A DNA stretch of 37,465 bases from an uncultured Salinimicrobium sp. (lineage in GTDB: Bacteria; Bacteroidota; Bacteroidia; Flavobacteriales; Flavobacteriaceae): the NCBI GenBank assembly GCA_946887075.1, contig CAMPKA010000026.1, forward strand, positions 1-37,465. The letters are read 5' to 3'. Each line of letters opens with the position of its first letter. Position 1 is the stretch's first letter. Below are positions 7,231-16,259 of the stretch, piece by piece. The position numbers and the translations under genes were made by a program. The notes below the pieces were generated by a model that ran no database searches, was not told where the DNA came from, and was given only the letters and a program-made list of their open reading frames with translations.

Positions 7231-7590
7231 ATGCTTCAGCCTATCGTCCATTACTTCCTGCATTTTATCGCCATTGCAGCGATTGCCAGATGGTACCACA
7301 GGGAGAAATGGTTCAGGAACTGGCTCATCCTGGCAGCGACCATGCTGGTCGATCTGGATCACCTCCTGGCGGAGCCCATTTTTCATCCGATGCGTTGCAG
7401 CATTGGGTTCCACCTGCTCCACCAGGAGTACCTCGCTTTGCTTTACCTGGCCGGAGCCCTGCTCCTGAAGCGTTCCCTGATGAAATTGGTCCTCATCGGC
7501 CTGAGTTTCCATATGCTGACCGATTTGATCGACTGTATGTGGATGAGCAACGAGTGTGAGTCCTGTATCCTCCCGTCCTATCTGGGATAG
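7231..7590 (+). CDS. DUF6122 family integral membrane protein
   Basis: This 119-residue hydrophobic protein has about four predicted membrane segments (near 5-20, 28-45, 65-80 and 83-100). Conserved-looking polar residues lie inside or at the edges of the helices: HYFLHF at the start, MLVDLDHLL with two Asp and a His, IGFHLLHQE, and HMLTDLIDC. This His/Asp pattern recalls membrane hydrolases of the YdjM/LexA-regulated type, but no activity is known. It begins 53 bp after the amidohydrolase stop and may be co-transcribed. A longer frame at 7161-7559 overlaps it in another phase and is rejected. Confidence 0.8.
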   Translation: MLQPIVHYFLHFIAIAAIARWYHREKWFRNWLILAATMLVDLDHLLAEPIFHPMRCSIGFHLLHQEYLALLYLAGALLLKRSLMKLVLIGLSFHMLTDLIDCMWMSNECESCILPSYLG

Positions 7591-7749
7591 GTCCGGCGAG
7601 GGTCAGGTTTAGATGGCATTTTCCCTACTTTAATCCTTTTTCTGCTTTATTTGATTCGCTAATTCTTTTATATTTACAGTGCAAATGCCCTTGCACGGGA
7701 GGTTGATTTCTTCGACCCCTCCAGAGGTAATCAGCCAAAAATTACAGGA

Positions 7750-8370
7750 ATGCATGTAGCCATAGCGGGAAACATAGGGGCAGGCAAGACGACCCTGACC
7801 CAATTGTTAGCCAGACACTTTAAGTGGGAAGCACAGTACGAGGACGTCCTGGAAAATCCCTATCTAGAAGATTTTTACAACAAAATGGAGCGTTGGTCCT
7901 TCAACCTCCAGATCTATTTCCTCAACAGTCGGTTCAGACAGATCCTGGAGCTCAGGCAGAGCGGAAAAGCAGTCATTCAGGACAGGACCATTTATGAGGA
8001 CGCGCATATTTTTGCTCCTAATTTACATTCGATGGGCCTGATGACCAACAGGGATTATGAAAATTACAGGTCTCTATTCGACCTGATGGAAAGTGTGGTG
8101 AAAGGTCCCGACCTGCTCATCTATCTCCGGAGCAGCATTCCTAATTTGGTCTCTCAGATCCACAAAAGGGGACGGGAATATGAGAACTCGATCTCCATCG
8201 ACTATCTAAGTCGTCTCAACGAGCGTTATGAGGCTTGGATTCATGACTATGACAAAGGAAACCTCCTGATCATCGATGTGGACAAGATCAACTTTGTCGA
8301 AAACCCCGAAGATCTCGGAAACATCATAACCAGAATTGACGGAGAACTCCACGGACTCTTCAAGAAATAG
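7750..8370 (+). CDS. Deoxynucleoside kinase
   Basis: The 206-residue enzyme phosphorylates deoxynucleosides with ATP for nucleotide salvage. The P-loop GNIGAGKTT spans residues 7-15; Glu36 in the YEDVLENPYL segment and the DRT motif near residue 78 are the usual catalytic and substrate-contacting residues of the dNK/dCK-dGK family; a lid-like RGREYE segment lies near residue 140. The length is normal. A possible promoter (TTG at 7651 and TATATTTA at 7669) and a leader of about 70 nt that can fold into a hairpin (about 7698-7727) precede it. It converges with the App1-like gene, with only 4 bp between stop codons. Which nucleoside it prefers cannot be decided by eye. Confidence 0.93.
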   Translation: MHVAIAGNIGAGKTTLTQLLARHFKWEAQYEDVLENPYLEDFYNKMERWSFNLQIYFLNSRFRQILELRQSGKAVIQDRTIYEDAHIFAPNLHSMGLMTNRDYENYRSLFDLMESVVKGPDLLIYLRSSIPNLVSQIHKRGREYENSISIDYLSRLNERYEAWIHDYDKGNLLIIDVDKINFVENPEDLGNIITRIDGELHGLFKK

Positions 8371-8374
8371 AGAA

Positions 8375-9412
8375 TCAGGAAATAAAACCGTGCTGCCGCG
8401 CATGCTCTTCGGCCTCCTTTGAACTGTGGACCATCAGAACAGGAACGGTTTCAAAAGCATCAACAATACTCCTGACACGCTTCATCCGTCTGCGGTGCTT
8501 GACACTTCTGAGGTAAATAGCATGTATGCGGTCGGGGAACTGAGCAGCGATATCCGTATAGATCCTGGGATCGTGTTCTCCGCTGTCTCCTATCAGGATG
8601 AATTTCAATCGGGGATACGTATTCAACAGGTTGATAATCTCCTTTTGTTTATGGGGTTTCTCAGGCTTAAAGGTGCGATCAAAGGGGGTTCTGAAGTCCC
8701 GGAGCAGGATGGGTCCCTTTGGGAAATCGTTGACCTCCAGAAACAGCTTGAGGTACTGGTACAGGTTCCATGGGCTGTTACTGAGGTAGAATATCGGATT
8801 CTGCTCATGTCCCTTCCGTCCCGCATGCAGGGCCTGGTAGAACCCGGGAGCCCCTTCCAGGGAAAGTCGCCTGTGGGCATTCCTGAAAAGGGAATTGTGA
8901 ATGACCCGCCACTTGAGGAAAGAGGTTACACCGGTATGAAGTATGGTATCGTCAATATCGCTGATCACTCCAAATCTTGCAGTGACAGGTGGAATAAGCA
9001 ATTCAGCCTCAAAATCATTGCCGTGGGTAATGTATTCCTGCTGGACCCCGGCAAGGAAGGCTGTTCTGAGCGGAACCCAACCTTGGTGATCCGCAAAGGC
9101 TTTCAGATTGATTGAAGTGAACCTGTCAAAGAGGAAATATCCCTCGGCATTGGTTCGGGTGGTGATCACAGATCCGTTTGGAAACCTCAGCGCAACTTCT
9201 GCATCTGCGATTTCGTCGCTATCGAACTGGCGATAGGTGTTTTTCAGGGTTCTCAGGAAGGGCTGGTCCTCCTCCATCTTCAGCTCGTCGTCATCAAGTG
9301 CCCTGCCTAAAAGATAAAGATGCTGATGGGTGCCGTAACTCAGGTAATTATCAAGTTTGACTTTGGGATTTCCCCTGAAATACCTCCTGATTCCGGAAAA
9401 AAGCGCCTTCAT
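8375..9412 (-). CDS. App1-like DUF2183 phosphatase
   Basis: The 345-residue protein has a C-terminal HAD-type catalytic domain of the DUF2183 family, named after yeast App1, a Mg2+-dependent phosphatidate phosphatase. The nucleophile motif DIDDT (Asp152, Asp154, Thr156) is clear, followed by the IFYLSNSPW segment (motif II) and LIGDSGEHDP (the acidic motif). The N-terminal part (30-130) is a beta-rich accessory domain. No signal peptide or membrane segment is visible, so it is probably cytosolic or peripheral. Bacterial substrates are not established; a phospholipid role is inferred from family only. It is separated from hppA by a terminator at 9482-9504. Confidence 0.85.
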   Translation of the reverse strand: MKALFSGIRRYFRGNPKVKLDNYLSYGTHQHLYLLGRALDDDELKMEEDQPFLRTLKNTYRQFDSDEIADAEVALRFPNGSVITTRTNAEGYFLFDRFTSINLKAFADHQGWVPLRTAFLAGVQQEYITHGNDFEAELLIPPVTARFGVISDIDDTILHTGVTSFLKWRVIHNSLFRNAHRRLSLEGAPGFYQALHAGRKGHEQNPIFYLSNSPWNLYQYLKLFLEVNDFPKGPILLRDFRTPFDRTFKPEKPHKQKEIINLLNTYPRLKFILIGDSGEHDPRIYTDIAAQFPDRIHAIYLRSVKHRRRMKRVRSIVDAFETVPVLMVHSSKEAEEHARQHGFIS

Positions 9413-9481
9413 AAACTGCTGTTTGTGCCACAGATTTTATCCACTTCGTGGTTCTCTCTTCAAGGTAGGAGAAAAATGCAA

Positions 9482-9508
9482 AATCCCGGTTCGGGACCGG
9501 GATTTTTA
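9482..9508 (-). terminator. Rho-independent terminator after hppA
   Basis: A 9-bp perfect stem (9482-9490 with 9496-9504) closes a 5-nt loop, with T-rich sequence on both sides. On the minus strand it lies 33 nt after the hppA stop codon, and it separates hppA from the App1-like gene. Confidence 0.8.
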
Positions 9509-9540
9509 AAGCTATTTTAGCAGTTCTGGATGTTACTGCG

Positions 9541-11880
9541 CTATTCTTCCTCTGCTTTTGAGGCAACCAGACCAGAAGATTCTGCCGCAGCAGTTACCTC
9601 CCGGGCCGTCTCCAGGGCAGTGATTTCGCCGGGAGCATCTTCCGGATCAGAGCCGGGGGCAGCCATATGAGTGACCTCTTCCACCTCTGGGGTGTTCGCC
9701 ATAGGCATTTCCTCCCCCAGGATGGGAGCAATAACCAGTCCTATCAGGCAGGTAAGCTTGATCAGGATATTCATAGAAGGTCCCGAAGTATCCTTGAACG
9801 GATCTCCAACGGTATCCCCAGTGACCGCGGCCTTATGGGCTTCTGAGCCTTTGTAAGTCATTTCACCGTTGATCATGACGCCGGCTTCAAAAGACTTTTT
9901 GGCGTTGTCCCATGCCCCACCTGCATTGTTTTGAAATATAGCCCAAAGTACCCCACTGACCGTAACACCGGCCATATAGCCTCCGAGCATTTCTGCGATC
10001 AGACGGTTCTCATAGCCCAGAGCCATTGGGATCAGGACGATAAGGATCGGAAATCCGATGGTGAGCAGACCGGGGAGCAGCATTTCTCGGAGTGCCGCCT
10101 TGGTAGAGATCTCGACACATTTGTCGTATTCTGGTTTTCCGGTGCCCTCCATAATTCCGGGAATTTCTCGGAACTGCCTTCTGACCTCCTGCACCATGTC
10201 CATGGCAGCCTTTCCCACCGACTGCATGGCAAGGGCCGAAAACACCACGGGAATCATTCCCCCAACAAAGAGCATGGCAAGTACCGGAGCCTTGAAAATA
10301 TTGATACCATCTATACCTGTAAAGGTCACATAGGCAGCAAAGAGCGCAAGGGAAGTCAGGGCCGCCGAAGCGATGGCAAATCCTTTTCCGGTGGCGGCCG
10401 TTGTATTTCCGACTGAATCCAGAATATCCGTTCTTTCCCGAACCTCCGGGGGGAGCTCACTCATTTCAGCAATTCCACCTGCATTGTCCGAGATCGGACC
10501 GAAGGCATCGATGGCGAGTTGCATCGCAGTGGTTGCCATCATTGCTGATGCTGCCAGGGCCACGCCATAGAAACCGGCAAAGGCGTAAGAGGCCCAGATC
10601 GCAAGAGCAAAGAGAAGCACAGAGGCGAAGGTGGACTTCATTCCCGTGGCCAGACCCGCGATAATGTTCGTTCCCGCTCCCGTACTCGAATTCTGGACTA
10701 TTGCCAGGACAGGGCTTTTACCAAGTCCTGTGTAATGTTCTGTCACCGCGGAAATAACACCTCCCACGATGAGTCCCACCAGGGTGGCATAGAAAACTCG
10801 CATGGAGGATATCTGCTGAAGTCCCTCTCCGAAGAACTCCATCTGCATGGTCTCTGGAAGCATCCAGGTGACCAGGAAAAAGGAGGATACCGCCACCAGG
10901 ATGATCGATATCCAGTTTCCACGATTGAGAGCGGATTGTACTTCCGCTTCCTTCGCAGCATTGGATTTGATCTTGACCAAAAGCGTCCCGATGATGGAGA
11001 ATATAATCCCGAACCCAGCGATGGCCATCGGAAGGATGACCGGCCCGATTCCGCCAAATCCCTCAGCCACAATATTACCACCCATATCGTTGATCACGTA
11101 ATTCCCGAGAACCATGGCCGCAAGTACTGTGGCCACATAGCTTCCGAAAAGATCGGCTCCCATTCCAGCCACGTCTCCTACGTTGTCTCCGACATTGTCC
11201 GCTATGGTTGCGGGGTTCCTGGGATCATCTTCCGGTATCCCCGCCTCTACTTTTCCGACCAGGTCGGCACCAACATCCGCTGCCTTGGTATAAATACCAC
11301 CCCCGACTCTGGCAAAAAGCGCTATGGATTCAGCACCAAGGGAAAATCCTGCCAAGGTCTCCAACACGATGGTCATCTGATGGACATCCGTCCAGACTCC
11401 TCCCATGAAGGTGTGAAAAAATATGATGAAAAATGTGGTTAACCCAAGAACAGCAAGTCCGGCTACACCAAGACCCATTACTGTTCCGCCCCCGAAAGAC
11501 ACCTTAAGTGCCTGGGGAAGGCTGCTCCTGGCAGCCTGAGTGGTTCTGACATTTGATTGGGTGGCGATTTTCATTCCCATATTCCCGGCAAGGGCGGAGA
11601 AGAAAGCTCCAAATATAAAGGCGACGACAATAAGTACATGTGTGGTGGGAACGATAAATGCGATCCCAGCCAAAACAAGGCTGGCCACAACAACAAAGAT
11701 GGCGAGCAGGCGGTACTCCGCCTTGAGGAAGGCAAGGGCGCCTTCATAGATGTGTGAAGAGATATCTTTCATTTTGCCGTCTCCAGCGTCCTGCTTTAAA
11801 ACCCAGGAGCGTTTGGCCCACATGTAAAGCAGCCCTATGATCGCCAGAATGCCCGGCAACCAGATCATCAGTGATTCCAT
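9541..11880 (-). CDS. hppA: Membrane-bound ion-pumping pyrophosphatase, K+-dependent type
   Basis: This 779-residue, roughly 16-helix enzyme couples PPi hydrolysis to export of H+ (or Na+). The substrate-site motifs are plain: [35 protein letters not shown] (split here only by reading, residues about 202-236). Alanine in [10 protein letters not shown] marks the K+-dependent subfamily. Helix 6 reads [10 protein letters not shown] with Gly246, where Na+ pumps carry Glu, so a proton pump of the type described for Flavobacterium johnsoniae is inferred. The last 55 or so residues after the final helix form an acidic, Ala/Glu-rich tail. It lies downstream of ppa on the same strand, but a terminator at 11937-11968 separates them. 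Confidence 0.97.
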   Translation of the reverse strand: MESLMIWLPGILAIIGLLYMWAKRSWVLKQDAGDGKMKDISSHIYEGALAFLKAEYRLLAIFVVVASLVLAGIAFIVPTTHVLIVVAFIFGAFFSALAGNMGMKIATQSNVRTTQAARSSLPQALKVSFGGGTVMGLGVAGLAVLGLTTFFIIFFHTFMGGVWTDVHQMTIVLETLAGFSLGAESIALFARVGGGIYTKAADVGADLVGKVEAGIPEDDPRNPATIADNVGDNVGDVAGMGADLFGSYVATVLAAMVLGNYVINDMGGNIVAEGFGGIGPVILPMAIAGFGIIFSIIGTLLVKIKSNAAKEAEVQSALNRGNWISIILVAVSSFFLVTWMLPETMQMEFFGEGLQQISSMRVFYATLVGLIVGGVISAVTEHYTGLGKSPVLAIVQNSSTGAGTNIIAGLATGMKSTFASVLLFALAIWASYAFAGFYGVALAASAMMATTAMQLAIDAFGPISDNAGGIAEMSELPPEVRERTDILDSVGNTTAATGKGFAIASAALTSLALFAAYVTFTGIDGINIFKAPVLAMLFVGGMIPVVFSALAMQSVGKAAMDMVQEVRRQFREIPGIMEGTGKPEYDKCVEISTKAALREMLLPGLLTIGFPILIVLIPMALGYENRLIAEMLGGYMAGVTVSGVLWAIFQNNAGGAWDNAKKSFEAGVMINGEMTYKGSEAHKAAVTGDTVGDPFKDTSGPSMNILIKLTCLIGLVIAPILGEEMPMANTPEVEEVTHMAAPGSDPEDAPGEITALETAREVTAAAESSGLVASKAEEE

Positions 11881-11936
11881 AATTTTTTGTTAAATTATTT
11901 TTAAGCGGGCTAAAGTTAGGCAAACGCACCAAAAGA

Positions 11937-11968
11937 AAAAAGCAATAACCCGGGGTTACTGCTTTTTT
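11937..11968 (-). terminator. Rho-independent terminator after ppa
   Basis: The minus strand shows AAAAAAGCAGTAACCC, a very short loop, then GGGTTATTGCTTTTTT: a stem with one A.C mismatch followed by six T. It lies about 20 nt after the ppa stop codon and upstream of hppA, so hppA needs its own promoter or read-through. Confidence 0.75.
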
Positions 11969-11989
11969 AAAAAATGCAAAAAAGAAGGA

Positions 11990-12505
11990 TCAGGTGATGG
12001 AAAAACTTCCTTTGGTGCCATTGCTGTTCTGATACCGCTTCAGGCATTCATCGATGATCTTTTCCGCCTCTTGGACGTCCCCCCAACCTTCAACATCAAC
12101 CTTTTTCTGTTCAAGATCCTTATACACCTGAAAGAAATGTTCGATCTCCTTGATCAAATGGCCGTTGACATCAGAAAGATCATTCAATCGGTTCCAGATC
12201 GGATCGGATACCGGAACGCAGATGATCTTCTCATCTGGTCCTTTTTCATCTGCCATATGGAACACCCCGATCGGCTTCACTTCCATCACACAACCGGGAA
12301 AAGTGGGCTCGGTTACCAGGACCAGAACATCGAGAGGGTCACTGTCAAGGGCCAGGGTTTCCGGAATGAATCCGTAATCCGCCGGATACATCATGGAGGA
12401 AAATATCATCCGGTCGTATCTCAGCTTCTTCAGTTCAAAATCGTATTCATACTTATTCCGGCTGCCTTTAGGTATCTCAATAAGGACGTCGAAGGTCTTA
12501 CTCAT
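11990..12505 (-). CDS. ppa: Soluble inorganic pyrophosphatase, family I
   Basis: The 171-residue cytosolic enzyme hydrolyses PPi to phosphate with Mg2+, pulling biosynthetic reactions forward. The family I signature D-x-D-P-x-D is at Asp54, Asp56 and Asp59 (DSDPLDVLVL). The N-terminal EIPKGSRNKYEYD carries the phosphate-binding Lys and Arg and the metal-site residues. The ATG at 12505 is chosen because MSKTFDVLIEIPKG is the usual N-terminus and a -7 promoter box (TATATTTG, 12537-12530) lies just upstream, inside what a longer TTG-started form would need as coding sequence. It sits next to hppA, so two different PPi-consuming enzymes are neighbours. Confidence 0.96.
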   Translation of the reverse strand: MSKTFDVLIEIPKGSRNKYEYDFELKKLRYDRMIFSSMMYPADYGFIPETLALDSDPLDVLVLVTEPTFPGCVMEVKPIGVFHMADEKGPDEKIICVPVSDPIWNRLNDLSDVNGHLIKEIEHFFQVYKDLEQKKVDVEGWGDVQEAEKIIDECLKRYQNSNGTKGSFSIT

Positions 12506-12529
12506 AGCATATAATTTTTTAGTGGGCGG

Positions 12530-12537
12530 CAAATATA
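12530..12537 (-). promoter_or_regulatory. -7 promoter element of ppa
   Basis: TATATTTG on the minus strand matches TAnnTTTG exactly. It lies 25 bp upstream of the ppa ATG, implying a leader under 20 nt. A TTG at -33 is not evident. Confidence 0.5.
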
Positions 12538-12633
12538 ATCATTCCTGTACTGGCAGACAGCCATCCGCACCGGGAAAAGCTTTACTTTTCGGCGGGATCT
12601 CCGCAGACCATAAATAGCAAGGTGGAGGGATGC

Positions 12634-13614
12634 CTAATCCCGGTATAGTACTTTATTCACTGCCTTGATAACATCCTTGTGGTTAGGCAGCCATTCCTCC
12701 AGCAGCACCGGAGAATAAGGTGCCGGGGTATCCGCGGTGTTGATCTTGACTATTGGAGCATCAAGATAATCAAAGGCTTGCGACTGTACCTGGTAAGTGA
12801 TTTCGGTAGCCACGTTCCCAAAAGGCCATGCCTCCTCCACAATTACCAGACGGTTGGTCTTCTTAACAGAGGTGAGAATAGTTTCATGATCCATGGGGCG
12901 AACCGTTCTGAGGTCGATCACCTCACAGGAAATCCCCTCCTTCTCCAGCTCCTCGGCTGCTTTGTGGACGATCTTAATGATCTTGCCAAAGGACACTATG
13001 GTCACGTCCTTGCCTTCCTTCTTTATGTCCGCCTTTCCGATCGGGAGGACGTACTCTTCTTCAGGCACTTCTCCCTTGTCTCCATACATTTGTTCGCTTT
13101 CCATGAAGATCACGGGATCATCATCACGGATCGCGGCCTTTAGGAGTCCTTTGGCATCATAAGGATTGGAAGGAACGATTACTTTGAGGCCGGGGCAATT
13201 CGCATACCAGCTTTCAAAAGCCTGGGAATGCGTGGCGCCCAACTGACCTGCAGAAGCCGTGGGTCCTCTAAAGACTATAGGAATATTAAACTGCCCTCCG
13301 CTCATCTGCCGCATTTTTGCCGCATTGTTGATGATCTGGTCAATACCCACCAGGGAGAAATTAAAAGTCATAAACTCAATAATAGGACGGTTGCCGTTCA
13401 TGGCGCTGCCCACTCCGATACCGGAGAAGCCCAGTTCCGAAATCGGGGTGTCTATTACCCGCTCCGGGCCGAATTCATCCAGCATTCCCTTGGAAGCCTT
13501 ATAAGCCCCGTTATATTCAGCGACCTCCTCACCCATGAGATAGATCGACTCATCACGGCGCATCTCTTCGCTCATGGCCTCGGCAATTGCCTCCCTGAAT
13601 TGAATAGTCTTCAT
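12634..13614 (-). CDS. pdhB: Pyruvate dehydrogenase E1 component, beta subunit
   Basis: The 326-residue protein is the beta subunit of the E1 2-oxoacid dehydrogenase, which decarboxylates pyruvate with thiamine diphosphate and passes the acetyl group to lipoyl-E2. It shows the MGEEVAEYNGAYKASKG N-terminal segment, the ThDP-contacting glutamate Glu60 in DTPISELGFSG, and the C-terminal transketolase domain (VIDLRTVRPMD, VEEAWPFGNVATEI). The motifs fit PdhB better than branched-chain BkdB, which is the alternative. The alpha subunit and E2 are not in this window, as is usual where the genes are scattered in flavobacteria. It is divergent from etfB; a TATTTTTG box is at 13649-13642. Confidence 0.93.
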   Translation of the reverse strand: MKTIQFREAIAEAMSEEMRRDESIYLMGEEVAEYNGAYKASKGMLDEFGPERVIDTPISELGFSGIGVGSAMNGNRPIIEFMTFNFSLVGIDQIINNAAKMRQMSGGQFNIPIVFRGPTASAGQLGATHSQAFESWYANCPGLKVIVPSNPYDAKGLLKAAIRDDDPVIFMESEQMYGDKGEVPEEEYVLPIGKADIKKEGKDVTIVSFGKIIKIVHKAAEELEKEGISCEVIDLRTVRPMDHETILTSVKKTNRLVIVEEAWPFGNVATEITYQVQSQAFDYLDAPIVKINTADTPAPYSPVLLEEWLPNHKDVIKAVNKVLYRD

Positions 13615-13641
13615 TTTTGCTCTGTTATTTTTTTAGAATCA

Positions 13642-13649
13642 CAAAAATA
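13642..13649 (-). promoter_or_regulatory. -7 promoter element of pdhB
   Basis: TATTTTTG on the minus strand matches TAnnTTTG, 28 bp upstream of the pdhB start codon. No clear -33 TTG is seen. Confidence 0.45.
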
Positions 13650-13775
13650 GTAATAAGGAAAAGGAATATCACTGATCGGGGAACAAAAATTTCCTATGCA
13701 TGCACAACAAATTTCTTGCTGATTTCCGTATCTTCGTACACCTATTACCAATTATTACAAAATCTTTCAGACCAT

Positions 13776-14522
13776 ATGAAAATATTAGTGTGTATAAGTC
13801 ATGTTCCGGATACCACCTCGAAAATAAATTTCACCGACGGAGATACAAAGTTCGACACCAACGGAGTTCAATTTGTCATCAATCCGAATGATGAATTCGG
13901 CCTGACCAGAGCGATGTGGTTCAAGGAGAAGCAGGGAGCCAGTGTTGATGTGGTCAATGTAGGGGGACCGGAAACCGAGCCCACCCTCAGAAAAGCACTT
14001 GCCATTGGAGCGGATAATGCCATCAGGATAGACGCCCCCGCTACAGACGGCGCCTTTGTTGCCAGTCAACTGGCTCGGGTGGTTCAGGATGGTAATTACG
14101 ACCTTGTGATCGCAGGCCGGGAATCCATCGATTACAACGGCGGAATGGTCCCTGGAATGCTTGCCGCCCATACGGGAGCCAACTTCGTCAATACCTGTAT
14201 CGGCATCGAAATAGAAGGCGAGGTAGCTACGGTCACCCGGGAAATAGACGGAGGGAAAGAGACCCTGAAAGCCAGGCTCCCGCTGGTCATCGGAGGACAA
14301 AAAGGTATCGTGGCGGAAAGCGATCTGCGTATCCCGAATATCAGGGGTATCATGCAGGCGAGGAAGAAACCGCTGAACGTGGTACAACCTGAATCAGCAG
14401 AGCCGGCAACCAAGGCGATCCGCTTTGAAAAACCCGCTCCCAAAGGTCCTGTTAAGATGATCGATCCGGACAACCTGGATGAACTCATCGATCTGCTACA
14501 TACCGAAGCCAAAGTGATCTGA
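13776..14522 (+). CDS. etfB: Electron transfer flavoprotein, beta subunit
   Basis: The 248-residue ETF beta subunit binds AMP and, with EtfA, carries electrons from acyl-CoA and other dehydrogenases to the ETF-quinone reductase. The start MKILVCISHVPDT is the family N-terminus, so ATG 13776 is used rather than an upstream codon. Typical segments are NPNDEFGLTRAMW, LAIGADNAIRID, and the VIAGRESIDYNGGMVPGMLA loop of the AMP-binding domain. The C-terminal 30 residues (about 215-248) form the arm that wraps EtfA. etfA follows after 55 bp as an operon partner. Confidence 0.95.
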   Translation: MKILVCISHVPDTTSKINFTDGDTKFDTNGVQFVINPNDEFGLTRAMWFKEKQGASVDVVNVGGPETEPTLRKALAIGADNAIRIDAPATDGAFVASQLARVVQDGNYDLVIAGRESIDYNGGMVPGMLAAHTGANFVNTCIGIEIEGEVATVTREIDGGKETLKARLPLVIGGQKGIVAESDLRIPNIRGIMQARKKPLNVVQPESAEPATKAIRFEKPAPKGPVKMIDPDNLDELIDLLHTEAKVI

Positions 14523-14577
14523 ACCCGGCAAAGCGCCCGACACAAAAAAATTATTCCATCATATTAAAAAAGAAAAT

Positions 14578-15546
14578 ATGTCAGTATTAGTCTATACAGA
14601 ATCAGAAGACGGAAAGTTTAAAAAGACAGCACTTGAGGTCGCCTCCTATGCTCGTGGCGTGGCGGACAAAATGGGAACAGAGGTAACCGCAGTCACGTTT
14701 AACGCCGAAGATAGTTCTGAACTGGGCCAGTACGGGGTGAACAAGGTCCTCAAGATCAGTAATGAGAAGTTGAAAAATTTCAATGCCCGAGCATATGCCG
14801 ATGCGATCAGACTTGCAGCTGCCAAGGAGGAGGCAAAAGTGGTGATCCTTAGCCAGAGCGTCAATGCGAAATACCTGGCTCCCCTTCTTGCCGTGGGACT
14901 TGAGGCTGGTTATGTTCCTAACGCGGTAGCACTCCCAGAAGAGCTGAGCCCCCTGAGGGTCAAGCGGACGGCCTTTACCAACAAGGCTTTCAATATTACC
15001 GAAGTCACCACCGAAAAAGCCATCATCGGATTATCCAAGAACTCCTTTGGACCAAAGGAGAATGCTACCCCTGTGACAGAGGAAGCATTCTCCCCTGAGC
15101 TTGAAGAAAAGGATTTTGCCATCGAGGTGGTTTCCGTCGACAAGGCAAGGGACAAGGTCACGATAGCGGATGCGGAAATCGTTGTCTCGGGGGGACGCGG
15201 CCTGAAAGGTCCCGAAAACTGGGGCATGATAGAAGATCTTGCCGAAGTTTTAGGCGCAGCAACAGCATGTTCCAAACCCGTAAGTGACATGGGTTGGAGA
15301 CCGCATAGCGAGCACGTGGGACAAACGGGAAAACCTGTTGCCTCAAGTCTTTACATCGCTGTGGGAATATCCGGGGCGATCCAGCATCTGGCCGGGGTGA
15401 ATGCCTCTAAAACCAAACTGGTGATCAACAATGATCCAGAAGCACCTTTCTTCAAGGCCGCAGACTATGGCGTGGTGGGTGATGCCTTTGAAATCGTGCC
15501 CCGCCTCACGGAAAAATTGAAGGAATTTAAAGCTGGTAACGCATAA
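14578..15546 (+). CDS. etfA: Electron transfer flavoprotein, alpha subunit
   Basis: The 322-residue FAD-binding subunit of ETF. The N-terminal domain (1-190) is Rossmann-like. The C-terminal FAD domain has the signature VSGGRGLKGPENW (about 204-216), then SKPVSDMGWRPHSEHVGQTGK, YIAVGISGAIQHLAGV and INNDPEAPFFKAADYGVVGD. All of these are canonical flavin and adenine contacts. It is the second gene of an etfB-etfA operon ended by the hairpin at 15575-15616. Confidence 0.97.
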   Translation: MSVLVYTESEDGKFKKTALEVASYARGVADKMGTEVTAVTFNAEDSSELGQYGVNKVLKISNEKLKNFNARAYADAIRLAAAKEEAKVVILSQSVNAKYLAPLLAVGLEAGYVPNAVALPEELSPLRVKRTAFTNKAFNITEVTTEKAIIGLSKNSFGPKENATPVTEEAFSPELEEKDFAIEVVSVDKARDKVTIADAEIVVSGGRGLKGPENWGMIEDLAEVLGAATACSKPVSDMGWRPHSEHVGQTGKPVASSLYIAVGISGAIQHLAGVNASKTKLVINNDPEAPFFKAADYGVVGDAFEIVPRLTEKLKEFKAGNA

Positions 15547-15574
15547 TTTTTTAAATTGCGTGCCGATATAAAGG

Positions 15575-15616
15575 GCTGTCTAAATCTGGTTTTTCGTCCT
15601 ATTTAGACAGCTTTTT
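15575..15616 (+). terminator. Rho-independent terminator of the etf operon
   Basis: An 11-bp perfect stem (15575-15585 with 15601-15611) closes a 15-nt loop and is followed by five T. It lies 28 nt after the etfA stop codon. The T-tract runs almost directly into the promoter-like box at 15619 of the next gene. Confidence 0.85.
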
Positions 15617-15618
15617 CG

Positions 15619-15626
15619 TATTTTTG
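15619..15626 (+). promoter_or_regulatory. -7 promoter element next to the DUF151 gene start
   Basis: TATTTTTG matches TAnnTTTG and ends 3 bp before the ATG at 15630. If used, the transcript would begin at or beside the start codon, giving a leaderless mRNA. No TTG lies at the -33 position, which falls inside the terminator loop. Confidence 0.35.
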
Positions 15627-15629
15627 AGT

Positions 15630-16250
15630 ATGAGTCTAGTGCGCCTAAACATCAAAGGGATCTCCTATAGTCAAACCCAGAACGGGGCATATGCCCTTAT
15701 CCTCAGTGAGGTGGACGGGGAAAGGAAATTACCCATAGTCATCGGAGCCTTTGAAGCACAGTCCATTGCCATCGCCCTGGAAAAGGAGATCAAGCCCCCT
15801 AGACCCCTGACCCATGATCTCTTCAAGAATTTTGCAGATCGGTTTGAAATCGTAGTCAAGCAGGTGATCATACATAAACTGGTTGACGGGGTTTTCTATT
15901 CCAGCCTGATATGTGAACGGGACAAGATCGAAGAGATCATCGATGCAAGGACAAGTGACGCAATCGCACTTGCCCTGAGGTTTCAGGCACCCATCTTCAC
16001 CTATAAGAACATTCTCGATAAAGCCGGTATTTACCTTTCCGGAGAGGGCAAGAAAGAGGAAGAGGAGCAGGAAAAGGAGGATATCATCACCGACGAACTC
16101 TTTTCCAGTGATATTGAGATCAAATCCAATGAACCCGAATACAAGAAGTTATCCCTCAGTGAACTGAACAGCCTGCTGGACCAAGCGGTCAAGAACGAAG
16201 ACTACGAAAAGGCCGCCAGGATCAGGGATGAGATCTCCAAAAGAAAATAA
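15630..16250 (+). CDS. DUF151 bifunctional nuclease with C-terminal UVR motif
   Basis: The 206-residue protein has an N-terminal DUF151 domain (about 1-135; segments LPIVIGAFEAQSIAIALE, RPLTHDL, ARTSDAIALALRF). Members of this family were reported to have RNase and DNase activity in plants and archaea or bacteria. A charged Glu/Lys linker (138-170) leads to a UvrB/UvrC-type motif (172-205, LNSLLDQAVKNEDYEKAARIRDEI), a helical hairpin used for protein contacts. The ATG at 15630 is chosen over TTG 15624. The nucleoside transporter follows after 9 bp, so the two are co-transcribed, which suggests a link between nucleic-acid breakdown and nucleoside uptake. Confidence 0.88.
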   Translation: MSLVRLNIKGISYSQTQNGAYALILSEVDGERKLPIVIGAFEAQSIAIALEKEIKPPRPLTHDLFKNFADRFEIVVKQVIIHKLVDGVFYSSLICERDKIEEIIDARTSDAIALALRFQAPIFTYKNILDKAGIYLSGEGKKEEEEQEKEDIITDELFSSDIEIKSNEPEYKKLSLSELNSLLDQAVKNEDYEKAARIRDEISKRK

Positions 16251-16259
16251 CCCCGATTT

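Noticed and set aside
7161..7559. 132-codon frame overlapping DUF6122
   Set aside because: It shares bases with the PD40-amidohydrolase end and DUF6122 in another phase, and is Pro/His-rich without family resemblance.
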